Shown: positions 27,412-35,431 of the stretch, piece by piece | Position numbering within the stretch: position 1 is the stretch's first letter | Layout of the letters: each line of letters starts with the position of its first letter | NCBI GenBank assembly: GCA_964244695.1 | Contig: CAXTJZ010000001.1 | Location: 1-51,877 of the forward strand | Direction of reading: 5' to 3' | Length of the DNA stretch: 51,877 nucleotides | Source of the DNA: BOG-908 sp964244695 | GTDB lineage: Bacteria; Pseudomonadota; Alphaproteobacteria; Acetobacterales; Acetobacteraceae | Position numbers and translations under genes: made by a program | The notes under the pieces: generated by a model | What the model was told of the DNA's origin: nothing | Databases searched by the model: none | The model's input: the letters and a program-made list of their open reading frames with translations, nothing else

Positions 27412-27476
27412 CCGGCGACAGCGGAGCAAAAGTTTTTTGCTTCTTTTTTCAAAAAAGAAGTGCTTGCTTTCTTCCG
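27412..27476 (+). repeat. Palindromic repeat, right arm only
   Basis: CGGCGACAGCGGAGCAAAAG followed by a perfect CTTC-type right arm; ends about 30 bases before the lepB start. Confidence 0.9.
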
Positions 27477-27508
27477 GTCATCGAAACGACTGCCGGGAGA
27501 AGCACCGC

Positions 27509-28272
27509 ATGCCAGCAGACAGACCGTCCACCGCCGCCAGCCTGCGCTCGGTGTTCACCGCGCTGGTGCTGGCCATGCTGTTCCGCTCTACCGCCGTGCA
27601 GGCGTTCAACATCCCCAGCGGTTCGGCCACGCCCACGCTGCTGACGGGCGACACCGTCCTGGTCTCCAATTCGCCTACGGCTACAGCCGGTTCTCCCTGC
27701 CGTTCGCACCCGCGCTGTTCCACGGCCGGCTGTTCGGCGCGGCGCCGGCGCGTGGCGACATGGTGGTGTTCGCCAACCCGCATGACGGGGTGACGACGAT
27801 AAAGCGCATCGTCGGGTTGCCGGGCGACCGGATACAGGTCGTGCATGGCGTGCTGGTCATCAACGGCGAGTCTGCGCGGCGGCAGCGCACCGGCACGTAC
27901 CTGGAGCGCGACTGGGACGAGGCGGCGGGCCTGCCTGTCGAGGTGTTGCGCTACCGGTATCGCGAGACGATGCCAGGCGGTCTGGAGCACGAGATACTGG
28001 GCCAGCCTGTCGGTCTGCCCGAGGATAGCGGCATGGTGGACAACACGGGCGTGTATGTTGTGCCGGCCGACCACTACTTCGGCATGGGCGACAGCCGCGA
28101 CAACTCGGCCGATAGCCGGTATCAGGCGCTGCTTGGCTACATTCCGGCGGAAAACCTGATCGGCCGGGCGGATTTCCGGCTGGCGTCTTTCGAGCCTGGT
28201 GCACGGATTTGGCAGGTCTGGAAATTGCCGGCTGCAATCAGGGTTGGCCGGTTCTTCGGGATGATTCGTTAG
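27509..28272 (+). pseudogene. lepB: Signal peptidase I (LepB), disrupted by a one-base frameshift
   Basis: Membrane-bound leader peptidase that removes Sec and Tat signal peptides. The N-terminal part (27509 to about 27668) has the membrane segment and the catalytic Ser39 in NIPSGSATPTLLTGD. The rest continues one frame over: FAYGYSRFSLPFAPALF, then the catalytic Lys in TTIKRIVGLPGD, and the conserved FGMGDSRDNSADSR box. Restoring one base near 27668-27671 (TCCAATTCGCC) rejoins the frames exactly. The Ser is followed by Ala rather than the usual Met. Because LepB is normally essential and the rest is intact, a sequencing or assembly error is as likely as a true mutation. A GGGAGA ribosome site precedes the ATG. 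Confidence 0.85.
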
Positions 28273-28334
28273 CGCGGGCGCAATGCGTGAAGCTGAAGTT
28301 GCCGCAGCGGACTCTGCTTTCGAGATTAGATCGT

Positions 28335-28367
28335 GGCGATGCCGACCTTGTCGGAGTCGGCATCGCC
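28335..28367. terminator. Perfect 12-bp inverted repeat between convergent genes
   Basis: GGCGATGCCGAC (28335-28346) and GTCGGCATCGCC (28356-28367) pair perfectly around a 9-base loop. It lies between lepB (+) and the ketosteroid-isomerase-like gene (-), where a bidirectional terminator is expected, but no T-run follows on either side. It is unrelated to the A/T-rich repeat family. Confidence 0.5.
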
Positions 28368-28463
28368 GGACCGCATGTCTGCATCTTCTACGTTCAAGCT
28401 AAACCGCTTCTGCGGGAGGAAAGAAGCTGACGCGCGCGAAGAAGATGTAGCCGCGTGTCTGTT

Positions 28464-28862
28464 TCACGAAACCTGCCGCAGCCAGTCTTCGAGATTGTAG
28501 AAGTTGGTCACCCGCGCGATCTGCCCATCGCGTATCACGAAGAAAGCGCCAGCCGGCAGAACGTAGGTCTGCCCGTGTGCCGCCGGCATTCCGGCATCGG
28601 CCACCAGATACGTCCCATGCACGGTAAACTCGGCCGCAACACGCGTGCCGGACGGCTCTGTCATCACCACGATGTCTTCCAGCCGCTCGCGGTAGCTGCC
28701 GTCCATCCGCTGCATGAAGGCCGTGAAGGCTGCGCGGCCGGTCTCGCGGGCGCCCTGGTTTATGTCGTGGATCACGTCTTCGGTCAGCAGCGCCATCATG
28801 CCGGCAAAATCACCGGCGTTGAAAGCGGCATAGTAGGCGTGGATCAGGGCATCGGGAGTCAT
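28464..28862 (-). CDS. Ketosteroid isomerase-related protein (SnoaL-like/NTF2 fold)
   Basis: A 132-residue NTF2-like protein resembling the steroid delta-isomerase-related family. Markers are MTPDALIHAYYAAFNAGDFAGMMALL, the strand VIHDINQGARETG and the end LPAGAFFVIRDGQIARVTNFYNLEDWLRQV. The start is the ATG at 28862, whose last bases overlap the stop of the upstream nitrilase gene (ATGA). It is last in a three-gene minus-strand operon with the nitrilase and a GNAT acetyltransferase. True steroid isomerase activity is not implied; the cluster probably modifies a small amide or amine compound. Confidence 0.85.
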   Translation of the reverse strand: MTPDALIHAYYAAFNAGDFAGMMALLTEDVIHDINQGARETGRAAFTAFMQRMDGSYRERLEDIVVMTEPSGTRVAAEFTVHGTYLVADAGMPAAHGQTYVLPAGAFFVIRDGQIARVTNFYNLEDWLRQVS

Positions 28863-29725
28863 GCGGGCTCGCTTTGAAATTTTGAAGGCCAATCATAGAA
28901 ATTACGCACCGCGCCGTCTTCGCGCACGGCGTCCAGGCGGGCGGGGTCGAGGTCGGTGAACAGCCAGGAGGGCTCGTCGAGGGTGCCGCGGGCGATGATG
29001 CCGTCTTCAGGAAAGCCGCGGTCCACGGGGCCGAAGACGGCGGCATAGCCATGATTTTCGTCCAGCGTCACGAGCGCGGGCGCGAGGCCGACCGTGGGAG
29101 CGATCGCGACGAAGCACTGGTTCTCGAGTGCGCGCGCCCGCGCTGACAGGCGCACACGGTTGAAGCCGTGCAGGGAGTCCGTGCAGCTCGGCGCCAGTAT
29201 GAGCCAGGCGCCCTGCTCGACCTGCGCGCGCACGAGTGTGGGGAACTCCACATCGTAACATATGGCGATGCCGATACGGCCCCAGGGGGTGTCGAACACG
29301 CGTGGCCACGCGCCGGGTGCGACCCCCCAGCGTTCGGCTTCGAAACGCGTCATGGTCCGCTTGTCCTGGAAGGCGGCGCGGCCTTCCGGGTCGATCAGAG
29401 GGGCGCGGTTGTGCACCGGACCGGGCGGCGTCCCCACCGGCATGCTGCCCGGCACCAGCCAGACGTGGTGGCGGCGGGCGAGATCGGCGAACAAGGCGAG
29501 CAGGCGCGGCTGCAACGCGCATACGCTGGCGAGTTCGGCGCGCGCGTCGCCGGTGCCCGGGCAGAAAGCTGCCGTCTCCATGCAGGCGTATTCTGGCAGG
29601 ACAAGAAGGCCGGCGCCGCCGGCGGCACCCTCGGCCACCAGCGCGTCCAGCTTGGCTGCGTAGGCGTCGAAGTCTTGCGGCGTGGTGACGCCGTATTGGC
29701 AGAGGGCGAGACGCAGGGCGCTCAA
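28859..29725 (-). CDS. Carbon-nitrogen hydrolase (nitrilase superfamily)
   Basis: An amidase/nitrilase-fold hydrolase of 288 residues. The catalytic triad is complete: Glu in LLVLPEYACME, Lys in FQDKRTMTRFE, Cys in IGIAICYDVEFPTLVRA. I start at TTG 29725, which overlaps the GNAT stop (TTGA) and gives the conserved beginning SALRLALCQYG; the longer open frame upstream lies inside the GNAT gene. The downstream partner overlaps by ATGA. Tight overlap on both sides suggests the three proteins act on one substrate, which is unknown. Confidence 0.88.
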   Translation of the reverse strand: MSALRLALCQYGVTTPQDFDAYAAKLDALVAEGAAGGAGLLVLPEYACMETAAFCPGTGDARAELASVCALQPRLLALFADLARRHHVWLVPGSMPVGTPPGPVHNRAPLIDPEGRAAFQDKRTMTRFEAERWGVAPGAWPRVFDTPWGRIGIAICYDVEFPTLVRAQVEQGAWLILAPSCTDSLHGFNRVRLSARARALENQCFVAIAPTVGLAPALVTLDENHGYAAVFGPVDRGFPEDGIIARGTLDEPSWLFTDLDPARLDAVREDGAVRNFYDWPSKFQSEPA

Positions 29726-30330
29726 GGCAGAAGCGTGCCGGTCAGGGACTTCATCCAGAACACAAGCGGCTTCTCCGTCTCGGCCGACTCGCCCAGGTCC
29801 TTCCAGGCCATGTGACATATCAGGTCGCCGCGGCGTGTGTAGCCGCGCCTGGTCCAGAACGCATCAAGGCTGGTGTAGCCGGGCGGCCGGGCCGGGTGGT
29901 TTGCGGGCCGGATAACGCTGGCGAAGGCGGACACGTCGCATGCGGAGGCGGCGCGTGCGTGGGCTTCGCGGGCGTGGAAGAATGCGACGCCGATGCCCTG
30001 TCCGCGATATGCCGCGCGCAGCACGCTTTCGCCGAAGTAGAAGACGCGTGCCGGATCTATGCCTTTGGCCAGAAAAGGTGCTTTCACGTCACCGGTCTCG
30101 TCGGCCAGGGGCAGGCAGGTGGAGGCGCCGACGATCTCACCGTTCTCAGAGGCGACGATGATCGCGGCCTGGGCGCTGTCGGCATAGATGCGTAGGTAGC
30201 GGCGCTCGTAGGTCTCGTCGCCGTCGTAGAGATAGGGCCAGCTGCGGAACACGTGGCAGCGCAGGGCTGCCAAGGCGGGGATGATGGCGGCGATCGCCTC
30301 GCCTGTGCAGGTACTCACGGTAGGTGGCAT
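29722..30330 (-). CDS. GNAT family N-acetyltransferase
   Basis: Acetyl-CoA-dependent N-acetyltransferase of about 202 residues. The acetyl-CoA pyrophosphate loop is in FGESVLRAAYRGQGIGVAFFHAREAHAR, after the strand IIVASENGEIVGASTCLPL. The C-terminal part (PPGYTSLDAFWTRRGYTRRGDLICHMAWKDLGE) fits a GNAT subgroup found beside nitrilases. I start at MPPTVSTCTGEA; a longer frame to 30384 is less likely. It is first in the minus-strand operon with the nitrilase and isomerase-like genes. Confidence 0.87.
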   Translation of the reverse strand: MPPTVSTCTGEAIAAIIPALAALRCHVFRSWPYLYDGDETYERRYLRIYADSAQAAIIVASENGEIVGASTCLPLADETGDVKAPFLAKGIDPARVFYFGESVLRAAYRGQGIGVAFFHAREAHARAASACDVSAFASVIRPANHPARPPGYTSLDAFWTRRGYTRRGDLICHMAWKDLGESAETEKPLVFWMKSLTGTLLP

Positions 30331-30437
30331 GGTTGTATGCTCGGGTGCACAGGCCGGCGCCGTCAATCGTGCCGGATAGAACATCTTCCTGCTCTCCCGC
30401 CCTCCCGGAACGGCGAAGAATCCTGTAGCACCGCGCG

Positions 30438-31847
30438 ATGATCCCGCTCGTCCTGGACCTAGACGGCACGCTCGTATCCGGCGACACCCTCGTGGAGGCG
30501 GCGCTACGCCTCCTTGCCGCCAACCCGCTCGCCTTCCTCGGCACGCTTACCGCCGATCGCGCCAGGCTGAAGCAGCGCATGGCGCGCGCCGTGACGCTCA
30601 ACCCCGCAAGCCTGGTGTATAACCAGGCGGTGCTCGACCTGGCGCACAGCGCACGCGGCGAGGGACGCCCGGTGTTTTTGGCCACCGCGGCCGATGACGG
30701 TATCGCCCAGGCAGTGGCCGCCCATGTCGGCCTGTTCGACGGCGTGCTGGCCTCGGACGGCCACACCAACCTCAAAGGCCAAGTGAAGGCGGCCGCCCTG
30801 GTGGCCAGGTTCGGGGCGCACGGTTTCGACTACGCGGGCGACGCGGCGGCCGACCTGCCTGTCTGGGCGCAGGCGCGCCGCGGCTTCGTGGTGGCGCCCG
30901 CCGCGCGTCTGCTGGCGCGCGCGCGCGCCGTCTGCGCCGACGCGACCGCTATAGGCGCCGTGGTGTCCGGACGGCCGCGCCTGGTGTCGCGCGCCATGCG
31001 GCTGCACCAGTGGGCCAAGAACCTGCTCGTGTTCGTGCCGCTTTTTGCCGCCCACCAGGCGCGCGGGCTGCCCTTGCTGCAGGCCTGCCTCGGCTTCGTG
31101 GCGTTCAGCCTGTGTGCGTCCAGCGTCTATCTGCTGAACGACCTGCTCGACCTGCCGCATGACCGTCTGCACCCGACCAAGCGCCGGCGCCCCTTTGCCA
31201 GCGGCGCATTGCCGCTGGCCTGGGGGCCTGCGCTTATGGCCGTACTGCTGGGTGCGACGCTGTTGGCCGCCGCCGCGCTGCCGCTGGCGTTCCTGGGCAT
31301 GCTGGCGGCCTACTACGCCAGCACGCTCGCCTATTCCTTCGTTCTGAAACGCCGTGCGGTGTGGGACGTGATCGCACTGGCCGGGCTCTACACGCTGCGC
31401 ATCTTCGCCGGTGCCGCAGCCACCGGCATCCCTATCTCGCCCTGGCTGCTTGCCTTCTCCCTGTTCCTGTTCTTCTGCCTTGCAGTGGTGAAACGCCTGA
31501 CAGAACTCACGCTGTATGTTCGCGCCGGTGGTGAAGCGGCGCTGTCCGGCCGCGGCTACAGGGCGGAAGATTTGGACATGCTGCGCAGCATGGCGGCCTC
31601 CTCCGGCTACATGTCCGTGCTCGTGCTGGCGCTGTACATTAACAGCGCGGACGTGCTGCCGCTATATGGCCACCCGAGCGCACTGTGGACGCTCTGCCCG
31701 ATCCTGCTGTTCTGGATCAGCCGCGTGCTGATGCTCAGCAACCGCGGCGAGATGAACGACGACCCCGTGGTGTTCGCGCTGCGCGACCGTGTCAGCCTGC
31801 TGGCAGGTGCGGCCAGCGTGGCCGCCGTGCTGGCCGCCACGCTGTGA
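30438..31847 (+). CDS. HAD phosphatase-UbiA prenyltransferase fusion (DPPR-synthase-like)
   Basis: A two-domain membrane protein of 469 residues. Residues 1-160 are a HAD-type hydrolase with the nucleophile motif LDLDGTLV (Asp7, Asp9) and the late acidic motif DYAGDAAADLPVW. Residues about 185-469 are a UbiA-type prenyltransferase with the prenyl-diphosphate/Mg motif NDLLDLPHD (from about residue 234), a second acidic region (VWDVIALAGLYTLRIFAGAAATG) and LAVVKRLTELTLY. The UbiA half resembles decaprenyl-phosphate phosphoribosyltransferase, which joins PRPP to polyprenyl phosphate; a HAD partner could then remove the 5-phosphate. The next gene, a DprE1-like oxidase, starts at the TGATG overlap, which supports this pathway. 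Substrates are inferred. Confidence 0.85.
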   Translation: MIPLVLDLDGTLVSGDTLVEAALRLLAANPLAFLGTLTADRARLKQRMARAVTLNPASLVYNQAVLDLAHSARGEGRPVFLATAADDGIAQAVAAHVGLFDGVLASDGHTNLKGQVKAAALVARFGAHGFDYAGDAAADLPVWAQARRGFVVAPAARLLARARAVCADATAIGAVVSGRPRLVSRAMRLHQWAKNLLVFVPLFAAHQARGLPLLQACLGFVAFSLCASSVYLLNDLLDLPHDRLHPTKRRRPFASGALPLAWGPALMAVLLGATLLAAAALPLAFLGMLAAYYASTLAYSFVLKRRAVWDVIALAGLYTLRIFAGAAATGIPISPWLLAFSLFLFFCLAVVKRLTELTLYVRAGGEAALSGRGYRAEDLDMLRSMAASSGYMSVLVLALYINSADVLPLYGHPSALWTLCPILLFWISRVLMLSNRGEMNDDPVVFALRDRVSLLAGAASVAAVLAATL

Positions 31848-33187
31848 TGGATGCCGCGTTGGCCACGCTCACCGGCTGGGGCCGCGTCGCGCGCGCGGCC
31901 AGCGTCACCCAACGGCCTGATTCGGTGACCGACCTAGCCCAATTGTTCGTCGAACGGCCACGGGCGCACGGGTTGATCGCCCATGCCGCGGGCCGTGCCT
32001 ATGGCGATTGCGCGCTGAACGCCGAGGGCACCGCCTTGCTCACCGCGGGCCTTGCCGGCGTGCTGTCGTTCGATCCAGGGAGCGGCCTGATCGCGGTGGA
32101 ACCCGGCGTCACCTTCCGCCAGCTCATGGCCGCCTACCTGCCGCAGGGCTGGCTGGTGCCTGTCTCGCCTGGCACCGGGTTCGCCACCATCGGCGGCGCG
32201 GTTGCCAACGACGTGCACGGCAAGAACCACGAGGTGGCCGGCAGCTTTGGGCAGCATGTGACCGAGCTGGACCTGCTCACGCCTGACGGCACCACCCGCA
32301 CCATCGGCCCGCACGCCGAGCCCGCGCTGTTCCAGGCGACCTGCGGCGGCCTGGGCCTGACGGGCGTGATCACCCGGATCGCCTTTCGCCTGAAGCGCGT
32401 GCCCGGTCCCGGCGTGGCCGTGCACAGCCGGCGCGTGGCTGATCTGGACGCGTTCCTCGCCGCCATGGACGAGGCACGCGCGGCCACCTACGCGGTCGGC
32501 TGGATAGACGGCTGCGCGCGCGGCGCCGCGCTGGGCCGGGGCATATTGGAGATCGCGGAAGCCTCCGGCGGCGCCTGCTCCGGCGCCACGCTGCGCACCG
32601 GCTTGCGCGTGCCGTTCGACTTTCCGGCGGTGGCACTGAACCCCACCAGCATCGCCGCCTTCAACGCGCTGTATTACCGCCGCGCCCCGGTTGCCGGGCG
32701 CCTGGCCACCGTGCCCTACGGGACGTTCTTCTATCCTCTTGATGCGCTGCGCGACTGGAACCGCATCTACGGAAGCCGCGGCTTCCACCAGTTTCAGAAC
32801 GTGGTGCCCTTCGCGTCCGGCCCGCAGGCTTTGCGGGAGTTGCTCGAACTCATTGCCGCCTCGCGCCGCGCTTCCTTCCTCGCCGTTCTCAAGCGACTGG
32901 GCCCCGCCGCGCCTGACGCAGGTCCGCTCTCCTTTCCGCGGGCCGGCTACACGCTGGCGCTGGATTTTCCGGCGGGGCCGGGCATTGAGGCACTCTACGC
33001 GCAGCTCGTCGCCATCACCTTGCGGCACGGCGGCCGCGTGTATCTGGCGAAGGATGCGCTTCTGACGCCCGAAGCGTTCCGGGAGATGTACCCCCGCTGG
33101 ACGGAGTTCCGGCAGCTGCTGGAGGCGTTGGATCCGAAGCGGAAGTTGCAGTCGGACATGTCCCGGCGGTTGGGTCTGCGCGCATGA
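31847..33187 (+). CDS. FAD-binding oxidase, DprE1-like (decaprenylphosphoryl-ribose oxidase family)
   Basis: A 446-residue flavoenzyme of the VAO type, closely patterned on mycobacterial DprE1, which oxidises C2 of polyprenyl-phosphoryl ribose. Matches include LTGWGR at the N-terminus, GRAYGD, PGTGFATIGGAVANDVHGKNHEVAGSFGQHV, GGLGLTGVI, and the C-terminal FFYPLDALRDWNRIYGSRGFHQFQ and SDMSRRL. By alignment, the DprE1 cysteine attacked by benzothiazinones (Cys387) corresponds to Ala371 here (TLALDF). The start overlaps the UbiA-fusion stop as TGATG. DprE2, the reductase partner, is not adjacent; the SDR gene at 46.5 kb does not resemble it. Confidence 0.87.
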   Translation: MDAALATLTGWGRVARAASVTQRPDSVTDLAQLFVERPRAHGLIAHAAGRAYGDCALNAEGTALLTAGLAGVLSFDPGSGLIAVEPGVTFRQLMAAYLPQGWLVPVSPGTGFATIGGAVANDVHGKNHEVAGSFGQHVTELDLLTPDGTTRTIGPHAEPALFQATCGGLGLTGVITRIAFRLKRVPGPGVAVHSRRVADLDAFLAAMDEARAATYAVGWIDGCARGAALGRGILEIAEASGGACSGATLRTGLRVPFDFPAVALNPTSIAAFNALYYRRAPVAGRLATVPYGTFFYPLDALRDWNRIYGSRGFHQFQNVVPFASGPQALRELLELIAASRRASFLAVLKRLGPAAPDAGPLSFPRAGYTLALDFPAGPGIEALYAQLVAITLRHGGRVYLAKDALLTPEAFREMYPRWTEFRQLLEALDPKRKLQSDMSRRLGLRA

Positions 33188-33210
33188 GGGTGTGGGCTGA
33201 GCGCCACGCA

Positions 33211-33384
33211 GGAAGCAAGAAAGCAGTTGTGTTTTGAAAAAAAGAACCAAAAAACTTTTGTCCCGCTCCTGTGCGCTTTGATGAAACGCACGCCTCAGCG
33301 TTCCGCGACAGCGCCAGCAACGAAAGGCGCAATGGCAAGAAACGAAAATCTCCTGGCCGGTCAAAAAAGGACGGCTTCCTTGCC
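33211..33384 (+). repeat. Palindromic repeat, partly coding
   Basis: Left arm GTTG..GAACC with a good outer stem strand; the right arm survives as GGTCAAAAAAGGACGGCTTCC inside the N-terminus of the GT87-type gene. Confidence 0.75.
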
Positions 33385-34540
33385 TAGCGTCCGCAAAGCC
33401 GCGCTGCTCTGCGCCTGCCTGGCTCCCCTGGGCTGGGCAACGTTCTGGGCTGTTTTCCACCTGTTCCCGGGCCAGGACTGGGTGGTGTTCCACACCGCCG
33501 CCGCGCGCTTCTTCGCCGGCGACCTGGCGATGCTGTCGGACCCGCGCGCCTTTACCGACGAGATGAACCGCAGCCATGCGGACGTCTTCACCCACCCGGT
33601 CACCGTGTTGCACCCGTTCATCTACCCGCCGGTGACGCTGCTGCTGGCGGCCGCCTTCGGCTGGCTGCCCTACATAGCCTCGCTGGTTGCGTTTCTGGCC
33701 GTCACCGCCGCTTTACTCGCCGCCGCCCTGTGGCGGTGGGAGGCTGATGGCAAACGGCGCGCCTGGCTGATCGCCGGCGTGTTCGCCTGTCCAGCCACGG
33801 CCTACACCATCGGCTCCGGCCAGTTGAGCTTTCTGATTGCCGCCTGTGTGCTGGGCGGCATGGCGTGGCTGGACACGCGTCCGTTCCTGGCCGGCCTGGT
33901 GTTCAGCCTGCTGTGCCTCAAGCCGCAATTCGTGCCGCTGATCCCGGTGGCGCTGCTGGCCGGCCGGCACTGGCGCGCCATTGCCGGTGGCTTCGTTGGC
34001 GGCATCGGCCTCGTGCTGGCCAGCACCGTCATGACAGGCGCGGGCGCCTGGGTCGCCTGGGTCCGCCTCGCCACCGGACAGAACAAGCTGCTCGGCAGCA
34101 TGATCGACGTGGTGCGCGTGTACGACCAGAGCGTGCACACCTGCCTCCGCCTGTTAGGCCTGGGCGAAGGGGCGGCCGGCGCCGGCCAGCTTGCCGCCAG
34201 CGCGCTGGCGGCCGTCTGCATCTGGATCGTGTTCGCCCGACGGCCCGCGGTGCCGGTGCGCCGGCGTCTTATCGTGCTGCTATGCGCGCTGGTGTTCGGC
34301 GCCCCGCATGTGGGCGACTACGACCACATGCTGCTGGCCGTAGCTGCCGTGCTGACCATGCTGGAGGGCCGCCACGTCTGGCTTGCCGCCTTCGTGTGGC
34401 TGGCGCCGATGTTCAACCCGCCGGCGTTGATCGCGGCGCTCGGCGTGCCGGTGCTGACCTGGGTGTCGGCGCTTACGCCGCTGTTGCCCATGGCTCTGAT
34501 GGTTTTAAGCACTGGAAGGAAGCAAGCGGTTCTTTCTTGA
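33332..34540 (+). CDS. GT87-type (DUF2029) membrane glycosyltransferase
   Basis: A polytopic protein of about 402 residues with roughly ten membrane segments, resembling GT87 mannosyl/arabinosyl transferases that use polyprenyl-phosphate sugars. After the first helix it has the external motif QDWVVFHTAAARFFAGDLAML and then FIYPPVTLLLAAAFGWLP, the usual GT87 order. It follows the UbiA fusion and the DprE1-like oxidase and is the likely user of their lipid-linked pentose. The start is uncertain: ATG 33332 has an AAAGG site, and ATG 33281 and 33227 are also in frame. Both ends lie in palindromic repeats. The N-terminus reads GQKRTASLP from a right arm, and the last seven or so residues (GRKQAVLS) come from the next copy. 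Confidence 0.8.
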   Translation: MARNENLLAGQKRTASLPSVRKAALLCACLAPLGWATFWAVFHLFPGQDWVVFHTAAARFFAGDLAMLSDPRAFTDEMNRSHADVFTHPVTVLHPFIYPPVTLLLAAAFGWLPYIASLVAFLAVTAALLAAALWRWEADGKRRAWLIAGVFACPATAYTIGSGQLSFLIAACVLGGMAWLDTRPFLAGLVFSLLCLKPQFVPLIPVALLAGRHWRAIAGGFVGGIGLVLASTVMTGAGAWVAWVRLATGQNKLLGSMIDVVRVYDQSVHTCLRLLGLGEGAAGAGQLAASALAAVCIWIVFARRPAVPVRRRLIVLLCALVFGAPHVGDYDHMLLAVAAVLTMLEGRHVWLAAFVWLAPMFNPPALIAALGVPVLTWVSALTPLLPMALMVLSTGRKQAVLS

Positions 34541-34690
34541 AAAACGAACCAAACTTCTGCTTCCCCCGCCTGCACCGATGCGCACATCGTGTCTGGAAGC
34601 GCGAATGCTTGCAGAACCAGCACGCGCCGCCTCGCCGGCAAGGGAGCAAAAGTTTCCGCTGTTTTTCAAAAAGAAGGCCTTGCTCCCTAT
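34514..34690 (+). repeat. Palindromic repeat, degenerate full copy
   Basis: GTTC/GAAC left arm, partly inside the end of the GT87-type gene, and CTTC right arm lacking its first half. Upstream of actA. Confidence 0.8.
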
Positions 34691-34771
34691 CACGCCCAGT
34701 TGACCACTAATCCCAGAGCACAATTCGCGATCCAGGCTATGTAGCCGAAGCCACGGACCAACCGGAGACAG

Positions 34772-35431
34772 ATGCGTCAGCTTTTTGCCCCAGGAGCCGA
34801 CGCCATACTTCGCCTGGCATTGCTGGTCGTCTCGGTGGGCGCGCTGGTCTTTCTTGTCGTAGTCGGTGCCGTGGCCAATTCGGATTACGTGTATGGCGTG
34901 GGCATAGCGCCGAAACAGCCGGTGCCATTCAGCCACAAGCACCACAGTGGCGAACTGGGCATCGCCTGCGTGTATTGCCACACGAGCGTCACCTACCTGG
35001 CCAACGCCGGAATGCCGGCGACCTACACGTGCATGACATGCCACTCGCAGATTTGGACCGGTTCGCCGATGCTGGCCCCGGTGCGCGACAGCCTGGCCAA
35101 CAACGAGCCGCTGCAATGGAACCGGGTGAACCACATTCCGGAATACGTCTATTTCAACCACTCGCTTCATGTGACGAAAGGCATCGGCTGCAGTTCCTGC
35201 CACGGTGCGGTGACGTCTCAGCAGATGACGATGCGCGTGAAATCGTTCCAGATGCAGTTCTGCATCACGTGCCACCGCAACCCGGCGGCAAACGTGCGCA
35301 CGCCTGCCGAGGTGTGGAACATGGATTGGACGCCGCCTGCGGACCAGGCGACGCAGGGGCCCAAGCTCGTTGCCCAGTATCACATACGAAACGCCGCCCA
35401 GCTTACGGATTGCTCGATATGCCACCGGTGA
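34772..35431 (+). CDS. actA: Alternative Complex III subunit ActA (pentaheme cytochrome c)
   Basis: Membrane-anchored pentaheme cytochrome c of the quinol:cytochrome c/oxygen oxidoreductase known as Alternative Complex III. The 219 residues start with one membrane anchor (AILRLALLVVSVGALVFLVVVGAV). Five CxxCH heme motifs follow: CVYCH, CMTCH, CSSCH, CITCH and CSICH at the extreme C-terminus. The number and order match ActA. A CGGAGA ribosome site precedes the ATG. Its stop overlaps the ActB start by 13 bases. It opens the ACIII-caa3 operon, whose upstream 230 bases contain a repeat copy and presumably the promoter. Confidence 0.93.
   Translation: MRQLFAPGADAILRLALLVVSVGALVFLVVVGAVANSDYVYGVGIAPKQPVPFSHKHHSGELGIACVYCHTSVTYLANAGMPATYTCMTCHSQIWTGSPMLAPVRDSLANNEPLQWNRVNHIPEYVYFNHSLHVTKGIGCSSCHGAVTSQQMTMRVKSFQMQFCITCHRNPAANVRTPAEVWNMDWTPPADQATQGPKLVAQYHIRNAAQLTDCSICHR

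Noticed and set aside
31685..31846. Upstream extension of the DprE1-like gene into the UbiA gene
   Set aside because: The added residues are unrelated to the family; ATG 31847 gives the conserved LTGWGR start.
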